Both the position numbers and the translations under genes were made by a program. The notes beneath the pieces are model-generated. The model made no database searches. It had not been told where the DNA came from and worked only from the letters and a program-made list of their open reading frames with translations. Below are positions 25,701 to 36,600 of a stretch of 64,000 bases of DNA, piece after piece (within the stretch, counting starts at the first letter, position 1; each line of letters begins with the position of its first letter). This stretch comes from Paramacrobiotus metropolitanus (lineage: Eukaryota > Tardigrada > Eutardigrada > Parachela > Macrobiotidae): assembly GCF_019649055.1 (NCBI RefSeq), contig NW_026570224.1:620001-684000 (forward strand), in the 5' to 3' direction.

Positions 25701-28700
25701 AATCAAATCCACTGGAGAGCAGCATCTCCTTCTCAGGGTATTTCCAGCGGCCCTCCTGTGGATTCTTCGGGGTAAATAGTTTTCGATGTAATAATTACGA
25801 TTATAATTACTAAAAGCTGATACACCGGACTTACGAAGTGGAGTAACAACTTTTTAACCGTTGAGTCCGCTCTGTTTGTTACTGTATTTTAACCGTTGAG
25901 TCCGCTCTGTTTGTTACTGTATTTCTGTTTTTAGATGTGAGCGTTTATCATGTGTTTTTTATTTTATTTTAATTTAATTTTATTTTAATTTTATTTATTT
26001 TTATTTATTACTGTGGAAAACGTTTTATTGTGTGACTATTACGCAGATGTCATTTTGGGTTTGGCATTTATAGTGCTCAAAATGGGTGGTTTGCATTGAT
26101 TACATCGGATGCTCCCTCGAAACCTAGGGATCTGGCATGGCTAATGTCTCAAACCCTTCCGAAAGACACGTCTATTTGTTTGACATTCTGGTACGCCCGC
26201 AAAGTCAAGAAGCCATACTAAAACTTGACACTTAATCTTGTTTTGCTGCTCTGATAGGTTTTATATGGGATCTGTGGATAACCAGGTTAACATCCTCCGC
26301 ATTCTCAGTGTTGATTTTGGTAACGAGTTTTACAAAAAAATGTTATGGAGAATCGAGACGCCTGTGAGATCCGAATGGACAGCGGGGCAACTGGAAGTGG
26401 ACGGTGTGCCCTGGCTTCGCAGTGTGAGTGAACAAACGGTTGCGAAACTATTTGTTAGTATACTGACAAGGGTCGGTTTATAATTTTATTTATCGCATGC
26501 CTGTACGTTTTCTTTTAAATTAGTTGGTCTTCGAAGCGGAAGTTGGTAGCATCCGAGGTCTGTTTGTGGCCATTGATAACCTGGTGGTCCTGGATCATGC
26601 CTGTACACCAAGTAAGTTTGCCGAAGTCGTTTTTGCGCTTCGCACAGTATAAGAAAATGACTGTTGGGTGTGCGCAGATGTTCTTCCCGAAGAAGCTTCC
26701 CCGAGCTATAACCCACCGACGCCACCACCCACAACACACAACCCATTAGGTATATCCCGTAGCCATGCTGCAACGACTAAAACGTTGCAATACACCTGAA
26801 CCGCTTGGTATAGGCACTTTTATTTGTAGATTTTGATGTCAGCTGCGATTTTGAGGGAAACAATATGTGCGCTTGGCAGAATGCCGCGGACAATTTAGAT
26901 CAGTGCACATGGACTGTGCAGTCGTCTCCCGTCAACGTTCTGCAATCTGTTATGACAGGCCCGTCATCGGATCACACACTGGGAGATTCAACTGGACATT
27001 ATCTGCTCTTTAACAGCCGATTTTGTAATAATGCTACATATCCTAACGTCGGCTTCCGCGGTACAGCTCTGACCACATCGAAGACCGTAGCGGGAGAAAG
27101 GAACTGCTTAAAATTCTGGTATTTCATGTTCGGCGCGCCAGGAATGCTAACCGTCCAGATCAATTCAAGTAAGACCAGATTTAATATCAATAGCATCATT
27201 AAAAAGAAATCTGTGTTAAGTGGATGAGATTGGCATGAAGGCTTCGCTGTGTGACCTTTGGACGACTGGCGAATTTTAAGTACAATTAGATGTTTTAATT
27301 ATGGGTGTTTTCAGATTCTGGAGATTCGTGGATTGAATTCATGCGAAACGGAAACCAGGGCAAACGATGGATCGAAGCTCGTGTAAACGTTCAGAATGTC
27401 AACGATCAGCCGTACTGGATAGTTTTCGAGGCCATGATGGGTCCATCACGATTTGGGGACATTGCTTTGGATGACATCCGTTTTGATGAAGGACAGTGCG
27501 AGGCCATCAGCAATTACCAGTGCGATTTTGAAGGAAAATTTTTCTGTGGATACAGATCCGTTAAAGAAGACGGGGCTGGTAGCTTCTTCTGGAATCACGT
27601 AAAGGTCATGGATATCGTGCCTCTTGGTGTGGATCATACATTCATATCAAATCATGGTACGTTTTGTGAAATACCTAAATTATTAACATAAGGCTAAAAT
27701 GACTCATTATTGAGTATCCTTTTTTGAACTTCAGCACCAGGCGCGTGACCTATTGTACTTATTATGAAATAACAGGGACTTTTTGCAGTTGTTTATTAGC
27801 TCTAAAATACGTACTCGTTGTTTGAGAAATATTTCATATCAGTTCTGACTTCTGAGCGAATCTTACTTGTGCATTATGTCTTCAGGTCACATTGCACATG
27901 CCGACGGCCGCGGTGCCCGAAAAGGCGCCCGGACATACTTAGTCAGTCCGCCTTACATCCGCATCCCCAACTCACCGCAGTGTGTAACCTTTTGGTACAA
28001 AATCACCCCCTACCCCGACGGAGGCCGTTTGGCGGTTCACATCACACGCGCTGCTTCCGGCAATGACTTCAGCAGCCCGAAATGGTCAGTAACCGGCTCC
28101 AACATCGATCAGTATACTTGGGAATACGGAACAGTGCCCGTGGAAATCGGGGAGGATTTCAAAGTGGCTTTTGACGCCCGCAACGATAACGGGACAGCGT
28201 TCCAGGTGGACGATATTAACATCATCGATGACGAGTGTCCAGGTCTTCTGGCTTGCACTTTTGAGGATGGATTGTGTGGATGGAGCAACGGCATTCTGGA
28301 CAATATTGAATGGATTGTGCATCGCGGCGATGGTGTGCCGAATGAGGTGTCCGGTCCGTCCGCCGATGCTCTGGGTAATCCCTATGGACATTATATCTAC
28401 ATTGACAACGACTATCCTAACGCAGATGATTACGATGCGGCCCATCTGGTGTCACAGCGCGTGGTGCCGAAAGTGTCGTTTTATTGCTTTAGCTTTTATT
28501 ACCACATGTTTATCGATGGACGGTCTAATGCCTCGTTGGATTTGAGCATTGTGTCCGGTGGACAGACATCGGATTCTATTTTTTTTCGCAACGAACCGGG
28601 ACGAAATCAGTGGATGCGCGAGGCGATTGAACTCAGCGAGGGAATCGACTTTGGTGGGGATTTTGCCCTAATGTTTACAGGAAAAGTTCATGGAGAAAAA

Positions 28701-31283
28701 GGAAAGAGCGATATTGGTGAGCGGAAATTTTGTTAAAACATTTCTGATGTCCATATGCGTAACTAAACTACTAAACACTATACTAAACTAAACTAATTCT
28801 CCAACAAATTTAGTAGCTAATGTGTACCAATTTTTTTCTAGTATCTTTTCCTTACAATTAAACTGTTGCCTGTTTTCGCAAATTTAGGACAGGACGCTAA
28901 GAAAGACATTGAAGAATAAATGGTTGTGTAATTTCTGTACATTCTGTAGCGCTCGACGAATTTTCCTTCTCCGAAGGAAGGTGCACAGATACCGGTCCAC
29001 ATCCAGTTTTCATGTGTGATAACGACATAATGATCGAAGGATGGAAACAGTGCGATAATCGTGTCGACTGCACTAACGGCAACGATGAACGGAACTGCGG
29101 AAACTGTGGCTTCGAGAACGATCTGTGCGGTTACACGGTATTCCAAAACAGCAACTACACCTGGACCCGGGTTCCATCAGGATTCGCCGGCGCACCAGTC
29201 CCGACGAACACCGTGGAAGGCAGTCGGTACTATATGTTAGCAGATAACAAAGATGGACCAGATCGTTCAGCTGCCTACCTCGACAGTCCCATCATCCGTC
29301 AGACATCCAAAACCTGCAGACTGCAGTTCTGGACGTACGTCTATTCCCTGGAAGGAGATCCGGGTGCGATGATTGTGACACTACGCAGCGGCGATAGCGA
29401 CGTGACCATTGCCATTTTCGACCATAATACGGGAGTGAAAAATCACTGGAATTTGTGGATTGTGGATGTCGGACGTCATAGCGGTGAATTCCGGATTGTT
29501 TTCCGCGCGCGAAAAGGTTCCGAGACGAATGGAAGCATCGGTGTGGATGAGGTCATATTTAAGGATTGTGGTTTTCCGGAACGGCAGGCGTCCTGTGGTG
29601 CCAACGAGTGGCAGTGTCCGCAGAGCGGAGCATGTATCATCCCCACGGAATTCATGTGCGATTTCGCCGATGACTGTGGCTACTACGAAGACGAACAAAA
29701 CTGCCGGCAATCCCATCCGTTCCGATGTGATTTTGACGACGATTTCTGTGACTGGACGCAAGATGCCGGGGATAACTTTGATTGGCTCAGGACGAATTAT
29801 CGTACTTTAAGCGGTGCGTTTAACAGTTTGTGATTTTATGAATTTTTATCAAATCGTTTCTAAGTTTGTGCAATTGTGTTTAGGTTATACGGGACCGATT
29901 CGAGACCACACAACCGGACTGCGCAATGGCGGATTCATTTACGCCAGTTCCACATTCTACAACATTTCGTCCGGTTGGTCGGGAAATCGTGGCCGGTTAC
30001 TATCGCGACCACTGACATTCACTAATGATTGCATACTGCGATTTTATCGTCATATGTACGGGAATACGATGGGAGCCTTGAGAGTCTTTAGACTCGGTTC
30101 ATCTGCCGAGTTATTTATTGACAACGTCGGTCTAGGCGATAAATGGGTTAAGTCTGTGGTGCGCATTGGTGGTCCAGCCGCCAACATCAGGGTCGTCCTG
30201 GAAGCTCAACTCGGTGGTCTGGCTAGTGATATTGTAAGTGTTCCCTTTCACTCTTTACGAACCATATTTGTATAAAAGATTTTCAGGCGGTGGACGATAT
30301 TTCATTCAGCGGTTCGTGTTTCAACCAACCTGACGTGGTAACGCTGCCGCCCACCACAACAACAACAATGGCGCCAACCACAACCGCACCTTCGACGATT
30401 TCCACAGGGTCCAGATCCACAGCCACAACGGCATCCTCCTCGACTACCTCTTCGTCCACCAGCACGACTTCCTCGACGACACGGTCGAGCACGCAGTCTC
30501 CTTCCTCTACAGTTGCACCGGTCAGCCGCTCATCGACTTCAGCGCCACCACTACCGACCACTTCCGCAGGCAGTACCACGACACATTCACAACTGACCTG
30601 TCCTGACCGATTCTGTGCGACCAGTCGGGTGTGTCTGGAGCAGAGCGCCATCTGCGATGGGAAGAAGGACTGTGAGGACGGTTTTGATGAGGCCAACTGC
30701 CCAACGGCCTCACCCGCGAGCGGACTGGATCCGGGAGCCATTGCGGGGATAGTGATTGCGGTGCTAGCTGCTGTAGGAGCGGCAGGAGCTGGTGCATATG
30801 TTGTGATATATAGGAGGAGAAAACAGAATGGAACGGAGCGCAGTACCCTTGGTTATGCGACATTCGGTGCACTGGATGGACCGGCGGATGAGGACAGTGA
30901 CCATGTCGGGAATAAAGTTCTCCATGATGTAAGTACCGTTTATTTACCGATGACGTTCGCTGGTTTTTAAACCCATGTTTTTTGGTTTTGGAAAAACCCG
31001 GTAAACCGTAAAGCATTTCACTTCTAATGGCTGGCCCTTTAGTGTCCATATTAAAATTGACTCTTAGTTTATTATCTAGTAACTGTACAATGTACATTGT
31101 AGTGATTGTACATATGTAATATTAATTCGTAAATCGTATTTATAGTTATGAAGTTTTACTTCTACAAAGGCATGCATCGATTATTTCTTTGGGACTGAAA
31201 TTTTCGTTCCTGTTCTACTTTCAGGATGTTTTGGATCCTGATAACATAATTTTTTTTTTCAGATATTTTCAAAGGATCTGTGA
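7734..31283 (+). CDS. giant MAM/LDLa-domain single-pass membrane protein
   Basis: A multi-exon gene encodes very roughly 4,900 residues. Exon 1 (7734-7791) encodes a signal peptide, MAWLGLLILGASLLAGNAL, and ends in phase 1. Exon 2 begins at 7883 and joins in frame. The ectodomain is about 28 MAM domains, each with the family pattern C-x-F-(E/D)..(L/M)C.W near its start, a C(L/V).F(W/Y)Y stretch in the middle and (A/V)(I/V)DD(I/V)....C at its end. Three LDLa modules lie at about 28990-29096, 29591-29692 and 30599-30700. A Ser/Thr stalk, a TM helix (30738-30806) and a basic, stop-terminated tail follow. MAM domains mediate adhesion or homo-oligomerisation and LDLa modules bind Ca2+ and ligands. 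A role at an epithelial or cuticular surface is inference. MALRD1-type and apical endosomal glycoproteins share the modules but are smaller. Apparent frame breaks occur near 9365 and 18640. The final exon (31263-31283) was chosen for its strong acceptor. Confidence 0.85.
7883..12150 (+). other. MAM block A (domains 1-5)
   Basis: MAM1 is about 7883-8872, MAM2 9129-9829, MAM3 9951-10679, MAM4 10876-11460 and MAM5 11546-12060. A Pro-rich linker (APPIAAPLPIEEVPEE) at about 10750-10803 follows domain 3, and a Thr-rich linker (VTTTTTPATTT) follows domain 5. Each domain is spread over two to four exons except MAM5, which is uninterrupted. Domain boundaries such as the one after MAM1 are phase 1, as in shuffled extracellular modules. 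MAM2 shows a reading-frame discontinuity near a T6 run at about 9363-9370. Confidence 0.8.
12150..16090 (+). other. MAM block B (domains 6-10)
   Basis: MAM6 is about 12150-12776, MAM7 13081-13796, MAM8 13797-14430, MAM9 14636-15226 and MAM10 15415-15999. Position by position these resemble block A. MAM8 matches MAM3 (CMTF..(F/Y)(F/I)N..GAA..R(V/I)HQV), and the Pro linker PMDSVPIPTVQPP at about 14500-14550 matches the one after MAM3. MAM10 matches MAM5 and is followed by a Thr-rich linker (ATTRRTTTLGTTT). Confidence 0.8.
15252..15286. repeat. perfect 16-bp inverted repeat in a MAM intron
   Basis: GGCGAATACGGTACAT, a 3-base AAT spacer and its exact reverse complement form a strong hairpin in the intron after MAM9. 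The stem extends by about five more pairs with one mismatch. Confidence 0.9.
16090..19860 (+). other. MAM block C (domains 11-15)
   Basis: MAM11 is about 16093-16788, MAM12 16857-17499, MAM13 17500-18130, MAM14 18340-18918 and MAM15 19124-19770. This is the third copy of the five-domain block. MAM13 repeats MAM3/8, the linker PADALPIPTVTPSVED at about 18193-18246 repeats the post-3/8 linker, and MAM15 repeats MAM5/10 (NFEHGMCNWENYYDG) with a Thr linker after it. MAM14 has an apparent one-base frame break near 18640. Confidence 0.8.
19860..24055 (+). other. MAM block D (domains 16-20, divergent)
   Basis: MAM16 is about 19860-20512, MAM17 20625-21222 (the least typical, with weak central Cys/Trp pattern), MAM18 21460-22175, MAM19 22180-23085 and MAM20 23093-23915. 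A long Thr/Pro linker at about 21290-21400 follows domain 17, and a Thr/Pro linker (LPTTPPPTTLQPTQ) follows domain 20, keeping the five-domain spacing of Thr linkers. Domain-by-domain similarity to blocks A-C is no longer obvious. Confidence 0.65.
24055..30330 (+). other. C-terminal MAM domains 21-28 with two LDLa modules
   Basis: MAM21 is about 24055-24840, MAM22 24961-25640, MAM23 25641-26612, MAM24 26830-27510, MAM25 27511-28240, MAM26 28245-28990, MAM27 29100-29575 and MAM28 29730-30330. The LDLa after MAM26 (28990-29096) has only five of six Cys; the third is missing. The LDLa after MAM27 (29591-29692) has all six and the acidic Ca2+ motif region DFADDC..EDEQNC. Exon boundaries in MAM21 and MAM23 are my best in-frame choices and could be off by an alternative acceptor. 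Confidence 0.7.
25852..25921. repeat. 35-bp perfect tandem duplication in a MAM intron
   Basis: A 35-base unit beginning TTTTAACCGTTGAGTCCGCT occurs twice in immediate succession in the intron of MAM23. It is followed by a low-complexity T/A tract at about 25950-26010. Confidence 0.9.
30331..30930 (+). other. Ser/Thr stalk, LDLa, TM helix and cytoplasmic tail of the MAM protein
   Basis: After MAM28 come about 80 residues that are mostly Thr and Ser (mucin-like, probably O-glycosylated). A complete six-Cys LDLa (ending CDGKKDCEDGFDEANC) follows. Next is a hydrophobic Ala/Gly/Val/Ile helix (AIAGIVIAVLAAVGAAGAGA) and then the stop-transfer YRRRKQ. This fixes a type I topology with a short acidic cytoplasmic tail. 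Confidence 0.85.
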
Positions 31284-33600
31284 TTTCGGCTTCGGGAGAT
31301 GGGCGAATAAGAGGGCGTTATATAACAAGCAATATTTGATTTTTTTTTCAAATTTTCACTATTTTTGTCGGTATTAATAGTGAGGGTGCTGAAAGCTAAG
31401 CCCTTGCTGTTGTGTTTTTGTGTACAAATGCTGTTGGACTGCGTTAATAATATGCAAATTAGCATGTGCAATAAATTACTTGAAACAAATCGATATACAA
31501 CCGTTACCTATCGACGCTGGGCATACGGTGGCGCCTGACCAAAATGGAAAAAATACTGCACTCGTTGTATAAGTGGTAAAATTAGGGCTGTATCCCAATT
31601 GTATGAGCACCATTATGGATTCAGTCCATAAATGCGCAGCACTGACGATACCGTACATGATCGGGCGAGACAATCTCCATAATGCGAGCCGGAAGGGATA
31701 TTGATACACCAATTATCAAAACCACGGTGTCCAATTTTATGGTTTTTCATCGCTTCCTCGCCGTAATGGTTTCCTCGGGATGTGGCGTGAACTTTTTTGG
31801 TGTATTGTTGATACGAGTATTAAAACGGGATTGAATTACTACCGGCATACCACCGGTACGGGCATACATTAGTGTCCACCGGCATTTGTGCGCAGTATGA
31901 AATACAATATGCGCTCATGATCGCCGACATAGTATGACCATCAGGCGCAGTTATTAATATTATTGTGGAATATCCATGCATATGCCTAGTATTGTTTGAG
32001 CCTTGCCAAACGGTAACGTGGTTCTATGCGTGTTTTATCATATAATCGTGTTCCAAGCTTTTCCACTTCCGGTCTATGGTGAAATTGCCGATGTTAAATG
32101 CCATTTAAGATACTCCCACGATTTTTGGTCGGTTTCGATCACGTTTAAGAATTAGTCCGGTTACTCCGGTATACATTTATATGCTGTGAAATCTGTTATC
32201 AAGTACAGTACATTATTCTGTCGCGCATTTGATGTTTGCGTTATGAGATCTTTCAAAGAAAATGAGTACGAGGTAAGTATCTGTACGACGCTACGCTTTT
32301 ACTGCAGTACGATATTTTAATTGATAATTGATATCTTCTCCGACCGCGAGAATGTCTGAACGAAATCCGTGCAATGTAACATGGAACCCCTTTACCAGCA
32401 ATATTTAAAGAAAGCAGCTGTAATCATATTTGACATTAGAAAATTTCATTATGATTGTACTTTAAATTCCGACGATTGGCTTAATTTACCTTACTAACCG
32501 ACAATCAAGAAAGGATTTAATTACTTAGATCAAGTTCGGCACATGAAAATATGCACACCTCAGGCATTTCTATTCGTTCTTTAAAATACATCCTGAAATC
32601 ATTTTCGGTTTGCTGCGAGCGTTGCATAAACTATATTTTAATAATCTGTTTTTATATATTGATTTCCACAAAGGATGTTAATTTATCGCTATGAGGTGTA
32701 CCATAACTGCCAGTTTATGGATATCCTACTATTCTTCAGATATGTGGGCACCGTATGCAGGAAATGTGAATGTACATGTGTATGTATGTGTGTATAAGAC
32801 TTAGTATGTTTTGTATTTTCAGGCCGTATGACCCAAGCAACAAAACCAATTAGTACGAATTCCAGAATTCGCAATCCAATCCGCGCTAAGTTCCCGTATC
32901 AACTTTGACGAACTGGCTCATCATATGTTACATAAAAATTTCTTCTCTAAATGTGTTGGGTGCCGACGCTATGTATGTTGTTATTTGCTGCGAATTAGAT
33001 ATCCAGTGCCGCATCAAAAGAGTTACTAAATTGTGTTGGACAGTAAAGTTGTGATTTCTTCGCAGACGGTGTACGTATGCCGGTACGCATGACGTACTTA
33101 CCATTAGCCTGCGAGTACAGTAGTCTATCACAATCTTCCGATCCGTCGTCCAGTAACCTTTCCTGGTGCAGTAGATGCGTGTGAATCAGTCGATATTACC
33201 TTCGTTAGCGTCTTTATTGAGGTTCCTAGAACGGAACTTTTCATACGACTACGATGGGTACTGTGTTGTCATATCTGTTTAGGTATCACATCGGCGAGAA
33301 ACCTGCAACATCCGGAATTCGATACCCACATGCCACAGCTAATCTTGACCTTTTTCCTTTACATTTCTAGTACTAGGGATACTATTGTTATGCCTTTGCT
33401 GTATGCACTACTCGAGTGGTATCTCGAGTTGCATGCTAATGATTTAATGTCATCTGACGTATCCCGTTCATCAACCTGCAACTGCGTATCCCCATCCAGG
33501 AAATTGCAGATTAATTAATTTTGCATCAAATTACTCACACCGCTGGAAATTCTCACTGATTTTGTGGAAGCAACAAAAAAAAACCACCACATCACTCACG
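31284..33600. other. intergenic between the MAM gene and the guanylyl cyclase
   Basis: AT-rich, with the MAM 3' UTR and poly(A) signal at its left end and a short TG-rich microsatellite-like tract at about 32766-32795. No supported exon was found. Short minus-strand open frames near 31620-31800 lack homology. Confidence 0.45.
31470..31475 (+). promoter_or_regulatory. poly(A) signal AATAAA for the MAM gene
   Basis: AATAAA lies about 190 bases after the proposed stop codon and just before the end of recognisable transcription-unit sequence. It is the only canonical hexamer near this 3' end. Confidence 0.55.
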
Positions 33601-36600
33601 ATGCAAGGCTGGGTCACGATAATTTTGTTCAGCGTCGGTTTTCTGCCAAATTTACCGGCGCCGACACAGTCGTCGCGTGTCAACATTGTCTCATTCGCCT
33701 ACGCCGGCAAAGAGGCCAGTCAGGGCAACGCGGCCATTGTACCGACCATCGATGTGGCCATTGAGCGGTCTAAGCAGCAGTATCCCAATGTTTTTAGCAA
33801 TATCCACTGGATATCTAAAGCCTCACCGTACAACGGGAGCAATATTGCTCCGTGTGATGCAGCTGAAGATTCGGCTATTAGCGAAGGTGTCGCACAGTGG
33901 CTGAATGCATCCAGTGTTTTCTATGGAAGATTGGACTTCTCAGGCCGCAATCAATCAGGATTAACTGTTTTTGTGACCTCAGGTATCATGGTTGTCATAT
34001 CGGCTATTTCAATATTGGCTATTATATATCGGCTATTTTATTTTACGCATAAAGACAATCGTACTGAATATATGTATATACCTTTTTCGATAACAATTTG
34101 TTTACCTGCAATCGATTTCAGCATGCTACCGAGCGTTTTCGATTTTGGGAGACATTGGTAGAGGTACGAAAAAGACTCACAAAAAAGTTCTGGTAGAAAA
34201 AAATAAATATCAGTATCGTAAAAAGCTGTAAACATGGGATGACCTTTGTTATTGCTGCTTTCACAGAACTCGATGTACTAGCGATAGCATGGTAAGAACT
34301 ACGAAAATATAATTAACATGATTTTGTACTGTGCCATTAATTGAGGTAAAACTCAGTTAGTGAACTGCGACAAGAAAGTTTTTCGTAGCGGGACGTTTGA
34401 CGAAAAAATGAGTGATAAAAGCCGGTATCCTTCCGTGCTGGCGTTTGGCGCTCTGTCTGTCACTCAAATGGCGTCGTCGTTGTCCGCCTTTATGGACCAG
34501 TATCACTGGCAGTCCATTGTCGCTGTGTCGGATACGCTTTCCAAAGGGGCAGACTTGTTTAACAGATATAACTCCATGTGTATCGGTTCGTTAAAAATGC
34601 TGGAAGGTCGCATGCAGAATGGCACAATGCAGTTCTTGCGAATACCGATTGATTCCGATGCAGCTGGGTTTGAATGGCCGTCAGTATTGTGGCAAATATC
34701 CAACTTTAGTCGAAGTATGGCTCATTATGCAAATTTTGCAGCTTTATTAAAATTAATGCCCTTCCCCGTGTATGTGGATGATTATATCCAATGCACTTTT
34801 CTTTGCAGTTGTTCTGTTGTGTACAACTACGAGAGTGCAGAGGACGTTTCTGGTAAATCAATGTATTCGCAAGAGATGAAAAAAAATGTCGCAAATGTTG
34901 TTATTTACATGCTGAAAAGAAGTTGCGTAACTTTGGCAAAAATCAACGGTATTTCGTTAAAGGTTTTTTTGTCATACGAGTACTAACAAACCGTTACAAA
35001 AGTACTGTATGTTTTTTTCTGCAGTCTGCCGCCTACGAAAATAACATGGCTAACGGAGACTATGTAAGCGAACCGATCAACTGAACTTGATCTTGACTTT
35101 TTTAATTGTTGCATGATTTTATACGGCCCTAAAGTCATATGTTTCATAATTAGGTATTCATAAGCCCTTTCATTGGATCTGTTCCAAAGGATTTAGCTCT
35201 CAAATGGAACCGTAACGAATCCATCGACCAGGTATGTACGAGTAGCACAGCACAGTATGTTATACACAATATATTTGAAGTTTAGGGTTAACAATACGTA
35301 TATATCGTAATAAGTGTCACACAATATTTTTATAGAATGTGAGAAAAGCTCTGCCAAATGTTTTCATCTTTCGGCATCCCCCTGTAAACTGGACAAAAAT
35401 AGAAGATGTTACCGATGCTATAATTGATCGCCGCATAGAGTATTATCATGAATCTTACGAGACAGCAAGTTTTTATAGAGTAAGTAATTGCAGATATATG
35501 TCTATGCCATACCAAGTCTGTACTCTAGGGGTGTAACCCCTAGAATACAGTCTCGGCCGTATAGTTAATCTGCTACTTTCCCTTTCATTCTTTGTTATCA
35601 CCAATTACTTTGTACATCGGTATACGCGCGTATTTTTGCAGGAAAATGACTTGTCACTTAGCTGCTTGGAAGCGGTAGAAGCTCTGGCTGAGGTAAATGG
35701 AATAAAAAATATATTTATTTATTTCGCTGGATCATCCAATCTAATTTTTACGTAATCCTTGCAGGTACTTAATGAAACTTACACTTCGCTGCCGGATTAC
35801 ATTAGTGGAAAGGAGTTTGCTCGGCGGTTTTTTAATAAATCCATAGAAATAGAAACACGGAAACTGACAATTTCGCCTAGCGGAAGTCGGCAGACTGTGT
35901 TAGAGGTTGTACAGTACGACGTCAACAAGAAAGATTTCGAGGTAATAATCAGCTATGGCGTTAAAAGAAGCTTCAAAACCAACATATACATATATCTAAC
36001 ATTTTCCGCAGACCGTCTATGTGACTGATCCAGTCACAAGAAGACTGGTGGCAGTCAAAGGCGCAGTTATAGAATGGAAAGGAAAAGAAGTTCCACGCGA
36101 TCGTCCAGCGTGTGGGCTTCATGGCGAATACTGCATCGACCATACGTATCAAAATATGATAATCGAGGCGGTCGTGGGAGCATTTCTAGCCATCGCGGCT
36201 ATCGCGGTTGTCGTGGTCTTAAGACTGAAGTAGGCCTGTGAATGAATGACCTTTACTGTAACTCGCGGCACAATTAAAAGATGCAAGCGTTTCCAGAAGT
36301 TTTTTAAAATTTAAATAATTACTTTATATCACAGACTAACCTTAGTTTGATTTTGTAGCCGGCAACGTCGCGAAGCTGAATTGTTATCTCAATGGTGGCG
36401 CGTAGATTTCGCTGATCTGTCAACGCTGCCCGTATCCACTGTGCACGGCGCAACATCACTCTATGCTTCCCAAGCAGTGTTTAGCCCCGCATATCAACAG
36501 ACAACTATCAAAGAGACTCTAACTGCAAAAAACAACACAAACAGTCATCGGCTGGCAATATTTAATGAGCGCATGGTGTGGACTACCTGCTTTGTAATTC

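Noticed and set aside
31211-31262. Alternative acceptor at about 31224 for the last MAM exon
   Set aside because: It would read through a T-rich tract that looks like the polypyrimidine stretch of the acceptor at 31262. The latter gives a short clean tail and stop.
31620-31800. Open minus-strand stretch downstream of the MAM gene
   Set aside because: About 60 codons, no homology and no splice sites. Within chance for this length.
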